From: Asparagopsis taxiformis
Lineage: Eukaryota; Rhodophyta; Florideophyceae; Bonnemaisoniales; Bonnemaisoniaceae
Direction of reading: 5' to 3'
Assembly (NCBI GenBank): GCA_030407315.1
Contig: JALQPE010000132.1
Span: 37,592-101,591, forward strand
DNA length: 64,000 nt
This document shows, one piece after another, positions 18,544 through 27,916 of the stretch. A model generated the notes under the pieces. It was not told the origin of the DNA. It saw nothing but the letters and a program-made list of their open reading frames with translations, and did no database searches. Numbering within the stretch: the first letter of the stretch is position 1; each line of letters opens with the position of its first letter. A program made the position numbers and the translations under genes.

Positions 18544-19344
18544 TCTAATTGATTTTCTTTAGTTTGAGAATGCATGTAGGATCTTGTAAAGAGATTTGAG
18601 CAGACGACTGCATTGTTGTAGTTATGCACCACGACTGCTGTATTTGCATCTGCCCGATGGAAACGTCGATGGTGGAACCCCTTGATTGGTAGTGAGAAAC
18701 GCTGAGCTGCTGCGCGTTGTGCTGCGGCTTGGTGAAAAAAGTATGTATGTGTATTGTGCCACGCTGGTAGAAAAGCTGTGGTAATCATGGTTGGATTGGA
18801 GTGTGACCGAAAAAAATTGCAAGCGTTGGGAATGCGGCTAGACGAGATGCATCGCGAGCTGGGAAGCAAAAGTATGAAAAAGGCTGGAGATAAAAATGGT
18901 GCGAGCTGCAGGATGTTTCACCAGGGGAAGTACAAGTATCTGTCGATATGGTTAGTGTTGCGTGATAGAATGACATATTGTCATGCGAGATGCGCATTTC
19001 AAAGGCAGTTTTGTTTCGAAAGGCCGACAGTGTTTGCTCGGGTGTGGTCGTGATGCATTATTTTGCATGGAAATTTGGATGCTCGTGTAGTCGATGATAT
19101 CTCCAGGAAACGCGACGTGTCACGCTGTGTTTCTGCAGTTTGTTGCCGAGCTGTAACTAAACGATGACCGCTCGTCTATGCGCGCGACTCGCCAACCGTT
19201 CGGTGGTGCCAGACGAGCGCAAGGCTGCACCTCGTGTTCGAAAGCCGGTTACAACCAAATGTTGCACACGCAAATTTACACTTTAACACTCACAAATACT
19301 ACATGGCAATCCATACTCATGATAATCTATGTAATGAAAACAAC
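18544..19344. other. Intergenic, no gene recognised
   Basis: This is the space between the convergent repeat-protein genes. Short frames without features. Confidence 0.45.
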
Positions 19345-20958
19345 TCACGCGAGGTTGTACTCTCTAATCTTTGCTTTGCGAACCTGATCCACGTCTTCGC
19401 CGTGCGCAATAGGTCGCGCGACGCTAGACGCCACCGCCTGTCGAATAACATTCTCCTTAAAATAAACAGGACGGTCCGCTGTGTAACTCATCATATTTTC
19501 CAAATCAACCGCCGATTCGTCCTCTTCATTTCCATAGTTGGTAAACACAACCGGGTCTGTCTCACTCTTCTCCTGGCGCACAGTCGTCTCCATGCTCATC
19601 GAGTCGTTCGAGCTGTACTCCTTGATTCGCTCCTTCCGAACCTCTTCCATGTCGTCTCCATGAACTATCGGTCGAACCCTACTCGACGGCATGGCCTGGC
19701 GCACAGTAGTGTCCAATGTATAATCTCTGATTCGTTGCTTTCGAGCCTCTTCCACATCGGCTCCATGAATGACCGGCCTGACGCGACTAGACGGCATGGC
19801 CTGGCGCACAGTAGTGTCCAATGTATAATCCCTGATTCGTTGCTTTCGAGCCTCTTCCACATCGTCTCCATGAATGACCGGCCTCACACGACTAGACGGC
19901 ATGGCCTGGCGCACCGTCGTGTCCAACGTATACCCCATGAGTCTCTCCTTGCGAACCTGCTCCGAATCATCTCCATGGATGGGCGGCCTCACGCGACTAG
20001 ACGGCATGGCCTGGCGCACAGTAGTGTCCAATGTATAATCTCTGATTCGTTGCTTTCGAGCCTCTTCCACATCGTCTCCATGAATGACCGGCCTGACGCG
20101 ACTAGACGGCATGGCCTGGCGCACAGTAGTGTCCAATGTATAATCTCTGATTCGTTGCTTTCGAGCCTCTTCCACATCGTCTCCATGAATGACCGGCCTC
20201 ACACGACTAGACGGCATAGCCTGGCGCACAGTAGTATCCAATGTATAATCTCTGATTCTTTGCTTTCGAGCCTCTTCCACATTGTCTCCATGAACGACCG
20301 GCCTCACACGACTAGACGGCATGGCCTGGCGCACCGACGTGTCCAATGTGTACCCCATGAGTCTCTCCTTCCGAATCGCCTCCGCGTCGTCACCATGAAC
20401 GAGCGGCCTCACTCTACTCGAAGGCATCGGCTGTCGAACGGCTGCATTGTTTGCATACTGCATGACACGCTGTCGATTCACCCAATGCAAGTCGTCGCCA
20501 TGCACAAGCGGTCTAGCGACATTGGACGGTCTGGCCTGTCTCGACGCGCTCTCTTCGGCGTACAGACGCAATCTCTCTGTGCGGAGACGCTCCAGATCGT
20601 CGCCGTGCACAAACGGTCTGGCGAGGATGGAGGGCGTGGCCTGGCGGCGCATGTGGTTGTCATCGACGGTTTCGAAGAGGTCCAGATAGGCCATGAGTCG
20701 CTCCCTGCGGAGACGTTCGATGTCGTCGCCGTGCGTCTGTTGACGCACGGCCACGGACGGGAGCACTTGATGCACGGCGACCGGCTGCTGTTGATGCTGT
20801 TGGTAGAGCAGGATGCGGTTACGACGGACGGTGCGCGCATCGTCGCCATGGATGATGTTGCGCGCGGCGTCGGACGGCGATGGTTGGCGCAGTGTGGGTG
20901 CCGCCAAGGCCAGTGCGACGAGACAGAGATGGATGAGGATGGTGCGATTGGACGCCAT
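19345..20958 (-). CDS. Secreted tandem-repeat protein, possible peptide precursor (copy 2)
   Basis: The 537-residue product has a signal peptide (MASNRTILIHLCLVALALAA). About fourteen units follow the plan RQ..PS...RP..HGDD.E..R(K/R).R...Y. The central ones are almost identical (VRQAMPSSRVRPVIHGDDVE, then EARKQRIRDYTLDTT); the outer ones are diverged. Each carries a dibasic pair before the R(I/L)..Y motif. Paralogous in plan to 17557-18543, in inverted orientation. The protein ends RKAKIREYNLA, matching the RKQKIREYNRL end of copy 1. Function unknown: extracellular peptide precursor or matrix protein. Confidence 0.8.
   Translation of the reverse strand: MASNRTILIHLCLVALALAAPTLRQPSPSDAARNIIHGDDARTVRRNRILLYQQHQQQPVAVHQVLPSVAVRQQTHGDDIERLRRERLMAYLDLFETVDDNHMRRQATPSILARPFVHGDDLERLRTERLRLYAEESASRQARPSNVARPLVHGDDLHWVNRQRVMQYANNAAVRQPMPSSRVRPLVHGDDAEAIRKERLMGYTLDTSVRQAMPSSRVRPVVHGDNVEEARKQRIRDYTLDTTVRQAMPSSRVRPVIHGDDVEEARKQRIRDYTLDTTVRQAMPSSRVRPVIHGDDVEEARKQRIRDYTLDTTVRQAMPSSRVRPPIHGDDSEQVRKERLMGYTLDTTVRQAMPSSRVRPVIHGDDVEEARKQRIRDYTLDTTVRQAMPSSRVRPVIHGADVEEARKQRIRDYTLDTTVRQAMPSSRVRPIVHGDDMEEVRKERIKEYSSNDSMSMETTVRQEKSETDPVVFTNYGNEEDESAVDLENMMSYTADRPVYFKENVIRQAVASSVARPIAHGEDVDQVRKAKIREYNLA
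19688..20338 (-). repeat. Coding minisatellite, 105-bp unit
   Basis: About six head-to-tail near-identical copies, each 35 codons (for example GGCATGGC recurs at 19688, 19793 and 19898). Some copies differ by only a few bases, indicating recent expansion or gene conversion inside the gene. Confidence 0.85.
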
Positions 20959-21030
20959 TTTGATGGGCCGATAGGCGAGTAGGAGTGGTGCGATACGTTG
21001 GGACGTTTGCTGGGACTCGTGGGGCGATTG

Positions 21031-21037
21031 TTATATA
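21031..21037 (-). promoter_or_regulatory. TATA box of the 20958 gene
   Basis: The minus strand reads AATATATAACA about 75 bases upstream of the ATG. Confidence 0.55.
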
Positions 21038-21509
21038 TTGTCGGGTTTTGTGGATTTACAATTGGTTGCGATGGTTGGGATGCACGTCACGCTCGAGCCG
21101 ATTCGTTTTACCTCAACATGATGACAGTTACTTGACAATCTGACATGTGGTCAGAACGTGTACGTGACATATGATGCCGCACACGCTCTTGTCACGTCGT
21201 GTAATTACTTGCGATTCGTCCACGCATGACAACACATCCATACAGCCCATACATGGTACGCAGGTATGGGCCGCACCGTTCATGTTCTCACATGCCATGC
21301 TTGCATTTCTCATTGGTCAAACACACATTGTTCCCCAATCGCCAGGCGCATCTCCATCCCACTACGTGTCACCTAAACCCGTTTGTCCCTTTGTTATCTG
21401 TCACCACTTCAGCCGCCCCTCCAAACCTACATATACTGCACCAGCCCATCATGACCCGACCACTTTCGCCAGTACATCCGCATCAAGCACCTCCTCCATA
21501 TCGCACGCA

Positions 21510-21974
21510 ATGTCTTCAACGCTTATCCTCCTCACACTTCTCGCTCTAGCCCTGCAACTCGCACCAACAGTTGCTGCCCCATCCGCCGCCGTTCTCTGTG
21601 CCAGTCGCAGCGCGCAGGCCGACAAAATCTGCCTCTGTCATCTGCGCAGCATCGCACTGCTCCCGCGCCACAACCCGTCCTCCAGAGCGGTGTGTGCAGC
21701 ACTTCCGTCCCAATCCCAACTCCCTTGTGCCGCTTACCGCTACAGTGATGGCTCCGCCCTTTCAGGCGCCCGAGCCATTGACGCCGTGCTCCGCACTGCC
21801 TCGATTTGTCTCGAGCCCTTCCGTGCGTACGCAGATGGTGTGGACGCCGATGATGACTTCAACGACATGCGCTCCATTACGCGCTCCCATCCCCCGCTTG
21901 ATGTCGCCCCTGTCAAGCAGGTGGTCGGGGAAGGCAAGTTGATGATGCAGAGAATACGCGGCTATTCCTCATAG
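21510..21974 (+). CDS. Small secreted Cys-containing protein next to the repeat-protein genes
   Basis: The 154-residue product begins MSSTLILLTLLALALQLAPT, a signal peptide. The longer frame from 21171 starts from a non-ATG codon and lacks domain sequence. The mature protein has six to seven cysteines in its first 90 residues (C..S..A.KICLCH, then C..LPSQSQLPC). Its end, GEGKLMMQRIRGYSS, resembles the R.R.(I)R.Y ends of the two neighbouring repeat proteins, and the gene starts divergently from the 20958 gene about 550 bases away. A TATA-like CATATACT lies 73-80 bases upstream. Function unknown; a cluster role with the repeat proteins is inferred. Confidence 0.65.
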   Translation: MSSTLILLTLLALALQLAPTVAAPSAAVLCASRSAQADKICLCHLRSIALLPRHNPSSRAVCAALPSQSQLPCAAYRYSDGSALSGARAIDAVLRTASICLEPFRAYADGVDADDDFNDMRSITRSHPPLDVAPVKQVVGEGKLMMQRIRGYSS

Positions 21975-22491
21975 TGTTCGATGTTTTCCTGTATTCTTTT
22001 GTAGATTTGTAAAATTTACTTGCGCCCATGACTTGCCCCGCTTTTGTAGACGAGCCCCTGATGTTGCGTGTTCGGCGACGCCAACACATTTCTCCTCGTC
22101 GCACAAGAGCGACCAACTGCGAGTTTGATTATGATAGAGCACCAGGAATAAAACAGTGTCGGAGATATTCAGACATGTTTTCCCCCAACATGTACACCAC
22201 AACTCAAATGCCTTATTCCGTGGAGGCGGTTGTTTTCAATTGAGCAAAAAGAAAACGAAATGCAACCAAACGTCTCATCATGATACAACACAAAAATTTG
22301 TATGCTGCCCTAAACGAAGAGTGCTCCTAAATACCTCTGCAACGTAATGTCGCCCTCTACTGTGCAGCGAGACACCACATTCGGTGAAAGAGGCGCTTGT
22401 GACCTACAGGGGCTGGAGCCACTTGGCGATACTCTCCATACCGCAAAATGTGCCTTCAGTTTTGTGGCAAAAAATTATACAAGATAGACAA
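21975..22491. other. Intergenic up to the retroelement nest, no gene recognised
   Basis: Short frames only. The retroelement 3' end begins at 22492. Confidence 0.45.
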
Positions 22492-22686
22492 ATTTTTAAA
22501 ACTGCAGGTATTCGAAAAAAAATAAAAAAGTTTAAGAACAAGAAATAGATCCTTTAATTTGGACGTACCAGCTACCATATCGTTAACTTGAGTTAGTGTA
22601 AGGAATTACCCCCTTTTAAAAGGGCAAACTTTATCCAACTCTAAGTCTCCCATACCTTCCTCCAAAATACTGCGTACTTAGTCTGG
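22492..22686 (-). repeat. 3' non-coding end of the recombinase retroelement
   Basis: Homologous to 7814-8009 in opposite orientation. It contains the palindrome CCCTTTTAAAAGGG and a T/A-rich run before the end. Confidence 0.7.
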
Positions 22687-23715
22687 CTAGGGAATCTTGA
22701 AAAAACGACCCTGTTGATCCCGTAGCCGCCTAAGCCTTGACTTAAGTGGTTCTGCCACTTTTCCTTCTTGGTCCATCACCAGGCCTGGCTGCACGTAGTA
22801 CTGCAGCATATCGTCGGTTCGCCATCGTCCTCGAGACTTGATGCCCGGCAAGTCGAGGACACCGTCGATAAAATCTTGAGAAGCCGCTCCATAACGAAGG
22901 GAGTGCGGCGTGAGACCCAGTTCTTGTACGCCCATATTCTTGATCGCCATTTTGAATTGTTTATTGAGTTGTGCCTGAGTGAACTTAAAGAGGGGTTGGT
23001 TTTCTTCTTCTTGTCTTGCCTGAGTTGTTCTTGATTTCTTCTTCGGTGGTTCCTTGTCGTGAATCTTGGTGTCTTGTCTTGGTCTTCTTGAGTCGTTTGT
23101 GATCTCTACGTTCCTGATGTGTCGCTCCAGGAGACTCGCGGTGATAGGGTCGCGGATGAGGACGGATTGATTCCGACCTCTCTTTGTCTCTTTTAACATG
23201 AGGGCTCCTTGGTTACCCTTGGTCCGTTCTTCTGGAGGCTTCAGTCGGATGTCGTCGATTGAGAGCTTTACAGCTTCACCGACACGGAGGTAGCATTCGA
23301 AGATAAGCAAAATTGCTAACCCCTCTTCTGGGCGGTCCATTTCCATCAACTTATGTCCCAACCCCAGGGCGACGATCCTAGGGCACACGGCCTTCTGCTG
23401 CACCGGCCGACTTTTGCCCCATCCTTCCAACGATCTCTTCGTTAGGATCATTTTTCCTAGCACCTCTGGAAAATAGTGCTCGAGCCCTTGTTTTACATCG
23501 ATAACCACTTGTCTTCTCGCTCCTCCTGCTTCTTCGTGTGTGTGTACCGCGAACTCGACTACCCGCTCGTCGAGTTCTTTCCAGTCTTTGAAAGTCAGTT
23601 TATTTTCCGGCAACCAGTCGATAAATTCTTGCAGATATCTCTCATAACTCCGCAGCGTAATGGGCTTAACCCGCAGGTTCAACAACTTGAATTTGTCACT
23701 TGCGCGAGGGCTCAT
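22687..23715 (-). CDS. Tyrosine recombinase of the DIRS/Ngaro-like element
   Basis: 342 residues from the ATG at 23715 (MSPRASDKF). It catalyses integration of a circular intermediate in such elements (family knowledge). Residues seen: the first catalytic Arg in ECYLRVGEAVKL near residue 170, the H-x-x-R box in LTPHSLRYGAAS near 270, the conserved GRW in SRGRWRTDDMLQYY, with a Tyr of that YY as probable nucleophile. An N-terminal SAM-like core-binding region (ITLRSYERYLQEFIDWL) is present. The start overlaps the end of the RT frame by 20 bases in another frame, suggesting coupled translation. A solo LTR sits 11 bases upstream of the ATG. Confidence 0.85.
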   Translation of the reverse strand: MSPRASDKFKLLNLRVKPITLRSYERYLQEFIDWLPENKLTFKDWKELDERVVEFAVHTHEEAGGARRQVVIDVKQGLEHYFPEVLGKMILTKRSLEGWGKSRPVQQKAVCPRIVALGLGHKLMEMDRPEEGLAILLIFECYLRVGEAVKLSIDDIRLKPPEERTKGNQGALMLKETKRGRNQSVLIRDPITASLLERHIRNVEITNDSRRPRQDTKIHDKEPPKKKSRTTQARQEEENQPLFKFTQAQLNKQFKMAIKNMGVQELGLTPHSLRYGAASQDFIDGVLDLPGIKSRGRWRTDDMLQYYVQPGLVMDQEGKVAEPLKSRLRRLRDQQGRFFKIP

Positions 23716-23725
23716 CGGCAGGGTT

Positions 23726-24389
23726 TGTGGAACCACGTTAGTTCTAGAAGTAGCTGGTACGAGCCAGTGGACACGCTGTCCTTAACGAAACGAAACGAGC
23801 AGTCCACCCGCTGGTGTTTTGACTGTATGTTAGAACGGTAGAAGGTAGAGTGGTTAGCGAGTAGACACGAGCGTCACGACGCAACAATCCACGCGAGGAT
23901 TACGTTCAATAAACGAGGTGGCACGTCACCGGAGGCGCTCTCGACCAAGCCCGGAGGCACTACACGCAATCAGCCTTACGTGCGGCGATGGGTAGGGAGT
24001 ACGCAGCTCGACGGAGACGAAGCCTCGTTAGGCAAAACGTAAACGTAAACGTAGAAGTCAGTCGTAGACTAGAGCCGTTGCTCGATCGTTGTCTTGTCCC
24101 CTTTCCCTCCCGGCACGATGCCAATACCTATATGGCCACGATGGCATCGCTTTACAGTGTAAACACTGCTCGTAACGTCCCCGAATGGGAAAGGACCTTG
24201 TGGGTCATACGTAGGGACCCGTTGGTCCGTTGGCCGTTGCCAATACGTTCGTTGCACACGTGTGCCGACTGCGCGCGCGCATGCGCCAGCAATGTTCGTT
24301 CATTGCTGTCGCCGGTCGTATCCGGCGAAATTCGAATTCCGCGGAAAAACGTAAATATTTGCAATTTCGGAATTGCCACGTATACTACA
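23726..24389 (-). repeat. Solo LTR of a Ty3 element related to element A (664 bp)
   Basis: On the minus strand it runs TGTAGTATACGTGG...GTGGTTCCACA, like the LTRs of element A, flanked by GGGTT at 23721-23725 and 24390-24394. It splits the end of the RNase H frame (N-P before, A-D-E-P-S-R after). It differs more from element A's LTRs than those differ from each other, so it is probably an older insertion or sublineage. Confidence 0.95.
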
Positions 24390-24725
24390 GGGTTCGACGA
24401 ACTCCTGATGTACCGATAGTCGACGTGCAGGTCACCCGCGAGGATATGCCCAGAACACTTCCGCACTACACGATTCAGTCGCTCCGAGGAGGACCGTCCC
24501 TTACGTAGTGCACCAATAACCGCTTGGTTATCAGCCAGAATTATGAGACGTTGTTCGCGATTTCCGGCAGTCCGCAAGAACCACCGGAGCGCTAACAACA
24601 CGGCTTCACACTCCAGGACCTCAATGCGATCCTTTCGCTTCCACCTACAACTGATTGCCGTTCGCCATGCCTTCTTCTCTCCGAACTCGCCCACTTGACT
24701 TTCTTCCATCTTGAGTAGTGCTAGA
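24390..24725 (-). pseudogene. RNase H part of the recombinase retroelement RT frame
   Basis: Reads RIEVLECEAVLLALRWFLR, then IILADNQAVIGALRKGRSS and DLHVDYRYIRSSSNP, the RNase H catalytic E and D motifs. Across the solo LTR the frame continues ADEPSRK and stops at 23696. On the other side it is cut by element A at 24726 (duplication CTAGA). Confidence 0.85.
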
Positions 24726-25390
24726 TGTAGTATACGTGGCAATTCCGAAATTGCAAATATTTACGTTTTTCCGCGGAATTCGAATCTCGGCGGACACGAC
24801 CGGCGACAGCAATGCACGAACATTGCTGGCGCATGCGCGCGCGCAACCGGCACACGTGTGCAACGAACGTACTGGCAACGGCCAACGGACCAACGGGTCC
24901 CTACGTGCGACCCACAAGGTCCTTTCCCATTCGGGGACGTTACGAGCAGTGTTTACACTGTAAAGCGATGCCATCGTGGCCATATAGGTATTGGCATCGT
25001 GCCGGGAGGGAAAGGGGACAAGACAACGATCGAGCAACGGCTCTAGTCTACGACTGACTTCTACGTTTACGTTTACGTTTTGCCTAACGAGGCTTCGTCT
25101 CCGTCGAGCTGCGTACTCCCTACCCATCGCCGCACGTAAGGCTGATTGCGTGTAGTGCCTCCGGGCTTGGTCGAGAGCGCCTCCGGTGACGTACCACCTC
25201 GTGTGCTAACGTAATCCTCGCGTGGATTGTTGCGTCGTGACGCTCGTGTCTACTCGCTAACCACTCTACCTTCCTACCGTTCTAACAATACAGTCAAAAC
25301 ACCAGCGGGTGGACTGCTCGTTTCGTTTCGTTAAGGACAGCGTGTCCACTGGCTCGTACCAGCTACTTCCAGAACTAACGTGGTTCCACA
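24726..25390 (+). repeat. 5' LTR of element A (665 bp)
   Basis: Starts TGTAGTATACG, ends GGTTCCACA. Nearly identical to 35146-35810. Confidence 0.95.
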
Positions 25391-25391
25391 C

Positions 25392-25409
25392 TGGTCTTCC
25401 GACCTAGAA
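25392..25409 (+). other. Primer-binding site of element A
   Basis: TGGTCTTCCGACCTAGAA follows the 5' LTR after one base. It begins with TGG as expected for pairing with a tRNA CCA end, and is almost the same as in element B (37503-37520). The tRNA was not identified. Confidence 0.7.
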
Positions 25410-25489
25410 GTTGCTACGAGCATAACGACAACCAACGAGGTTGAGCTCTTTTACGTTAACGAAAAGCTACGTGCTACAGACGACGGTCT

Positions 25490-27892
25490 ATGAATTACGC
25501 TGTGTCGAATTCCAGCGCGTCGCCCAGGCAACCGTTGCCAACGTCAGCGGACGCCGAAGCCGACGTGGCCTTGTCAGCAGAAGCGATCTTCGCGACTGAT
25601 CGATCTATCCCGCCGGATATCGAGGCGATCGGCCAGCTACCACGTACGGTAAGCCCGTTTGAGTCCGTGAGTATGGACCCCGCAACGCGCGGTCAGCTCA
25701 ACGAAGGGAACGTGACTCCCACGGCACTACGTGTAGTGTACGAAGACCTTCGAGGTCACATCGAAAGGGCGAGCGACGCGGCCGTCGACGAAGCCGTAAG
25801 GCAGAGACTCGGAGTCTCGGAGCGCGAAGCTCGTGCGTTACGTGAACGCTCAGCGACCCTCGAACGGGAAAACGAAGATTTACGAAACCGCCTCTCCGCC
25901 GTGGAGGGAAGACTCGACTCGTTTGTCGTAGTATTCAACGAAATCGTCGCCGGACGTTCCGCTCCGCCGAGCGGAAGCGATCCGAATTACGAAGGCTCGC
26001 GCGCCTATAACTCGCAATCCTCCCCGGCCGTTCCGGGAGGATACCCACCAACACCCGGTCCGACGACCCCGACAACGTACGGAAGGGGGGCGACAGTGCA
26101 ACGAGCCATCGCCCACCCCGACGAGACGCCACGAAGGCAATTACGTTTTAACGAAACGCCAGACCACGCGCGGTCGGCGGACGCAGCACGTGCTGCGCAA
26201 TTCGATACGAGAGCTCCCCCGCCACGTGAGACGTACATTCCGTGGCTGGGTACGTTCGGCACGACGGACACGCGAGTCCACGAAAACGAACGTGCCGACG
26301 CGGTACGCTTACCAGGGAACGCCCTCGGACCCGTTTGCCACGCGTTGGCAGAGCACACGACAATGCTCGACGCATTTGCGAACGTGGTGTCGTACCGCAT
26401 GTACCGACTTAACGATGTACGTGAACATCTCTACGTGAACGAGAGTCAAAGCGTACATAAGCTCAAACGTGAGCTGGAGGGACTTTTCCCTACGTTAAAG
26501 CCGTTCTCCGGCCGGAATCCGATTACGTTACTCGGATTCCTCGCCCAAATACGTGATGGGTTCAGCACACTCGGAGTGTGCGAGGGAGTGGCAGTACGTG
26601 CGCTGCACTTCTTCCTCGACGGGGACGCCCGACGGTTCTACGATTCCCAGTGTACGACTGGTGTGATCACGACTGATCCGACGAAGAGGTTCTCGTGGCC
26701 TCACGTGATCAACGCGTTGATCAAACGATACCTGCAAGACGACGTGCTGCAGGAGGCCTACGAAAAGGTCACGATGATCACGCAGAGTCCTAACGAGGAC
26801 GAGAATCAGTACGCTGATAGACTCGACACCGCCACGCGGGCGTGTAACTACGTGTTTACGGATCGACTCCTCGTTCACCACTACGTACGTGGGTTGCTGC
26901 CCTCGACGCGGGCAGCAGTGACGGAACGACTCCGGTCACTCCCCGAACGAGAGAGGAACGACCTCACCGTTGTGAGACGATTGGCGACGGCCGAAGGAAC
27001 GACCTTCCGTGCACGTACGGCAGCTGTCGCGTCAGCCGCGAAACCGAAAGTGCGGTTTCCGGTGAAGCCTACGTTGGCTATTTCCGACCACGAGTCGAGG
27101 AAGTTCGCGGACTACGATGAGTCCGCGTACTTACGTAATGAACGGGCTAACGAGCCCAGTTACCACGATGGTAACCTGAACATCCCCGCGAGGGACGACG
27201 ACGACGTGTCGCTCGCTGCGGTTCACGTTGCCGAGAATTTGGAGGCGATCCTCTTCACGAACGGGCCGCCGCCCAACGATACGAAAACGGCAAACGAAAA
27301 GCCGGACGAGCTCGAAGCTCGATTGAACCGTCCATGCGAGGACGTGCCGAAGCTCACGAGCGAGCAGACGCAATTGGCGCACTCCGTAATCCCGAATGAT
27401 TACTGGACGCTGTCGTGTTGGTCATGCCGCGAAGATGGCCACTCGACGTTTACGTGTCCGCGTCTGACGCCAGATCAACGGATCTTTTTCGCGTACAAGT
27501 ACTACCTCTTCCACGTGAAGAGCAACCCACGTCAGGCTGAGTACTTCCGCCAACGAATGGCCAAGCGTCACCAGGAACGACCTGATGAGCGAGGGAACGT
27601 GACCCCGCGGAGGTACGGCACGCCGCCTACGATACTCCGAAACCCCAATCGTGACGGGGGAAGGCCCTTCGACAGGCGCCGCGGCGACTTTCGTAATGAC
27701 CGACGTGACCCCCGCCCGTGGGCGAACGAACGAAATGGCCAGCGTAATGGCCGCAGCGGAGTCTACGTGACGACCTCCGCTGACGAAACACCACTCGAGG
27801 TGGAAACGAGTCACGATGACGAACGAGCTTCGTGGGCTCACGACGACAACGTGTCGAACGGCCCCGCGCCGGGAAACGACCAGGCGATGTAG
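25490..27892 (+). CDS. gag: Gag of Ty3 element A
   Basis: 800 residues. An N-terminal low-complexity region contains a likely coiled coil at about residues 110-150 (REARALRERSATLERENEDL). A retrotransposon Gag capsid region lies at about 320-510 (LKPFSGRNPITLLGFLAQI, HFFLDGDARRFYD, LIKRYLQDDVLQEAYEKV). One CCHC zinc knuckle occurs near 642-655, CWSCREDGHSTFTC (C-x2-C-x4-H-x4-C). The C-terminus is basic (RPFDRRRGDFRNDRRDPR), consistent with RNA packaging. It ends at TAG 27890-27892, 13 bases after a -1 slippery heptamer, so part of the ribosomes should enter pol. Confidence 0.9.
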   Translation: MNYAVSNSSASPRQPLPTSADAEADVALSAEAIFATDRSIPPDIEAIGQLPRTVSPFESVSMDPATRGQLNEGNVTPTALRVVYEDLRGHIERASDAAVDEAVRQRLGVSEREARALRERSATLERENEDLRNRLSAVEGRLDSFVVVFNEIVAGRSAPPSGSDPNYEGSRAYNSQSSPAVPGGYPPTPGPTTPTTYGRGATVQRAIAHPDETPRRQLRFNETPDHARSADAARAAQFDTRAPPPRETYIPWLGTFGTTDTRVHENERADAVRLPGNALGPVCHALAEHTTMLDAFANVVSYRMYRLNDVREHLYVNESQSVHKLKRELEGLFPTLKPFSGRNPITLLGFLAQIRDGFSTLGVCEGVAVRALHFFLDGDARRFYDSQCTTGVITTDPTKRFSWPHVINALIKRYLQDDVLQEAYEKVTMITQSPNEDENQYADRLDTATRACNYVFTDRLLVHHYVRGLLPSTRAAVTERLRSLPERERNDLTVVRRLATAEGTTFRARTAAVASAAKPKVRFPVKPTLAISDHESRKFADYDESAYLRNERANEPSYHDGNLNIPARDDDDVSLAAVHVAENLEAILFTNGPPPNDTKTANEKPDELEARLNRPCEDVPKLTSEQTQLAHSVIPNDYWTLSCWSCREDGHSTFTCPRLTPDQRIFFAYKYYLFHVKSNPRQAEYFRQRMAKRHQERPDERGNVTPRRYGTPPTILRNPNRDGGRPFDRRRGDFRNDRRDPRPWANERNGQRNGRSGVYVTTSADETPLEVETSHDDERASWAHDDNVSNGPAPGNDQAM

Positions 27893-27916
27893 GTCACGAG
27901 CCACCCACATCGCCTG
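27871..27916 (+). promoter_or_regulatory. Programmed -1 ribosomal frameshift signal (gag to pol)
   Basis: GGGAAAC at 27871-27877 is in the exact X XXY YYZ phase of the gag frame (CCG GGA AAC). Three bases later starts a perfect 10-bp stem, CAGGCGATGT (27881-27890) with ACATCGCCTG (27907-27916), loop 16 nt, enclosing the gag stop. The pol frame lacks an ATG here and is in -1 relative to gag, as the signal requires. Confidence 0.85.

Noticed and set aside
19234..20982. 582-codon plus-strand frame opposite the repeat protein
   Set aside because: It is a shadow of the 105-bp coding repeat. The minus-strand frame has the signal peptide and TATA box.
23716..23736. Upstream codons of the recombinase (start at 23736)
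   Set aside because: The extra seven codons come mostly from the solo LTR end. The ATG at 23715 is the native start.
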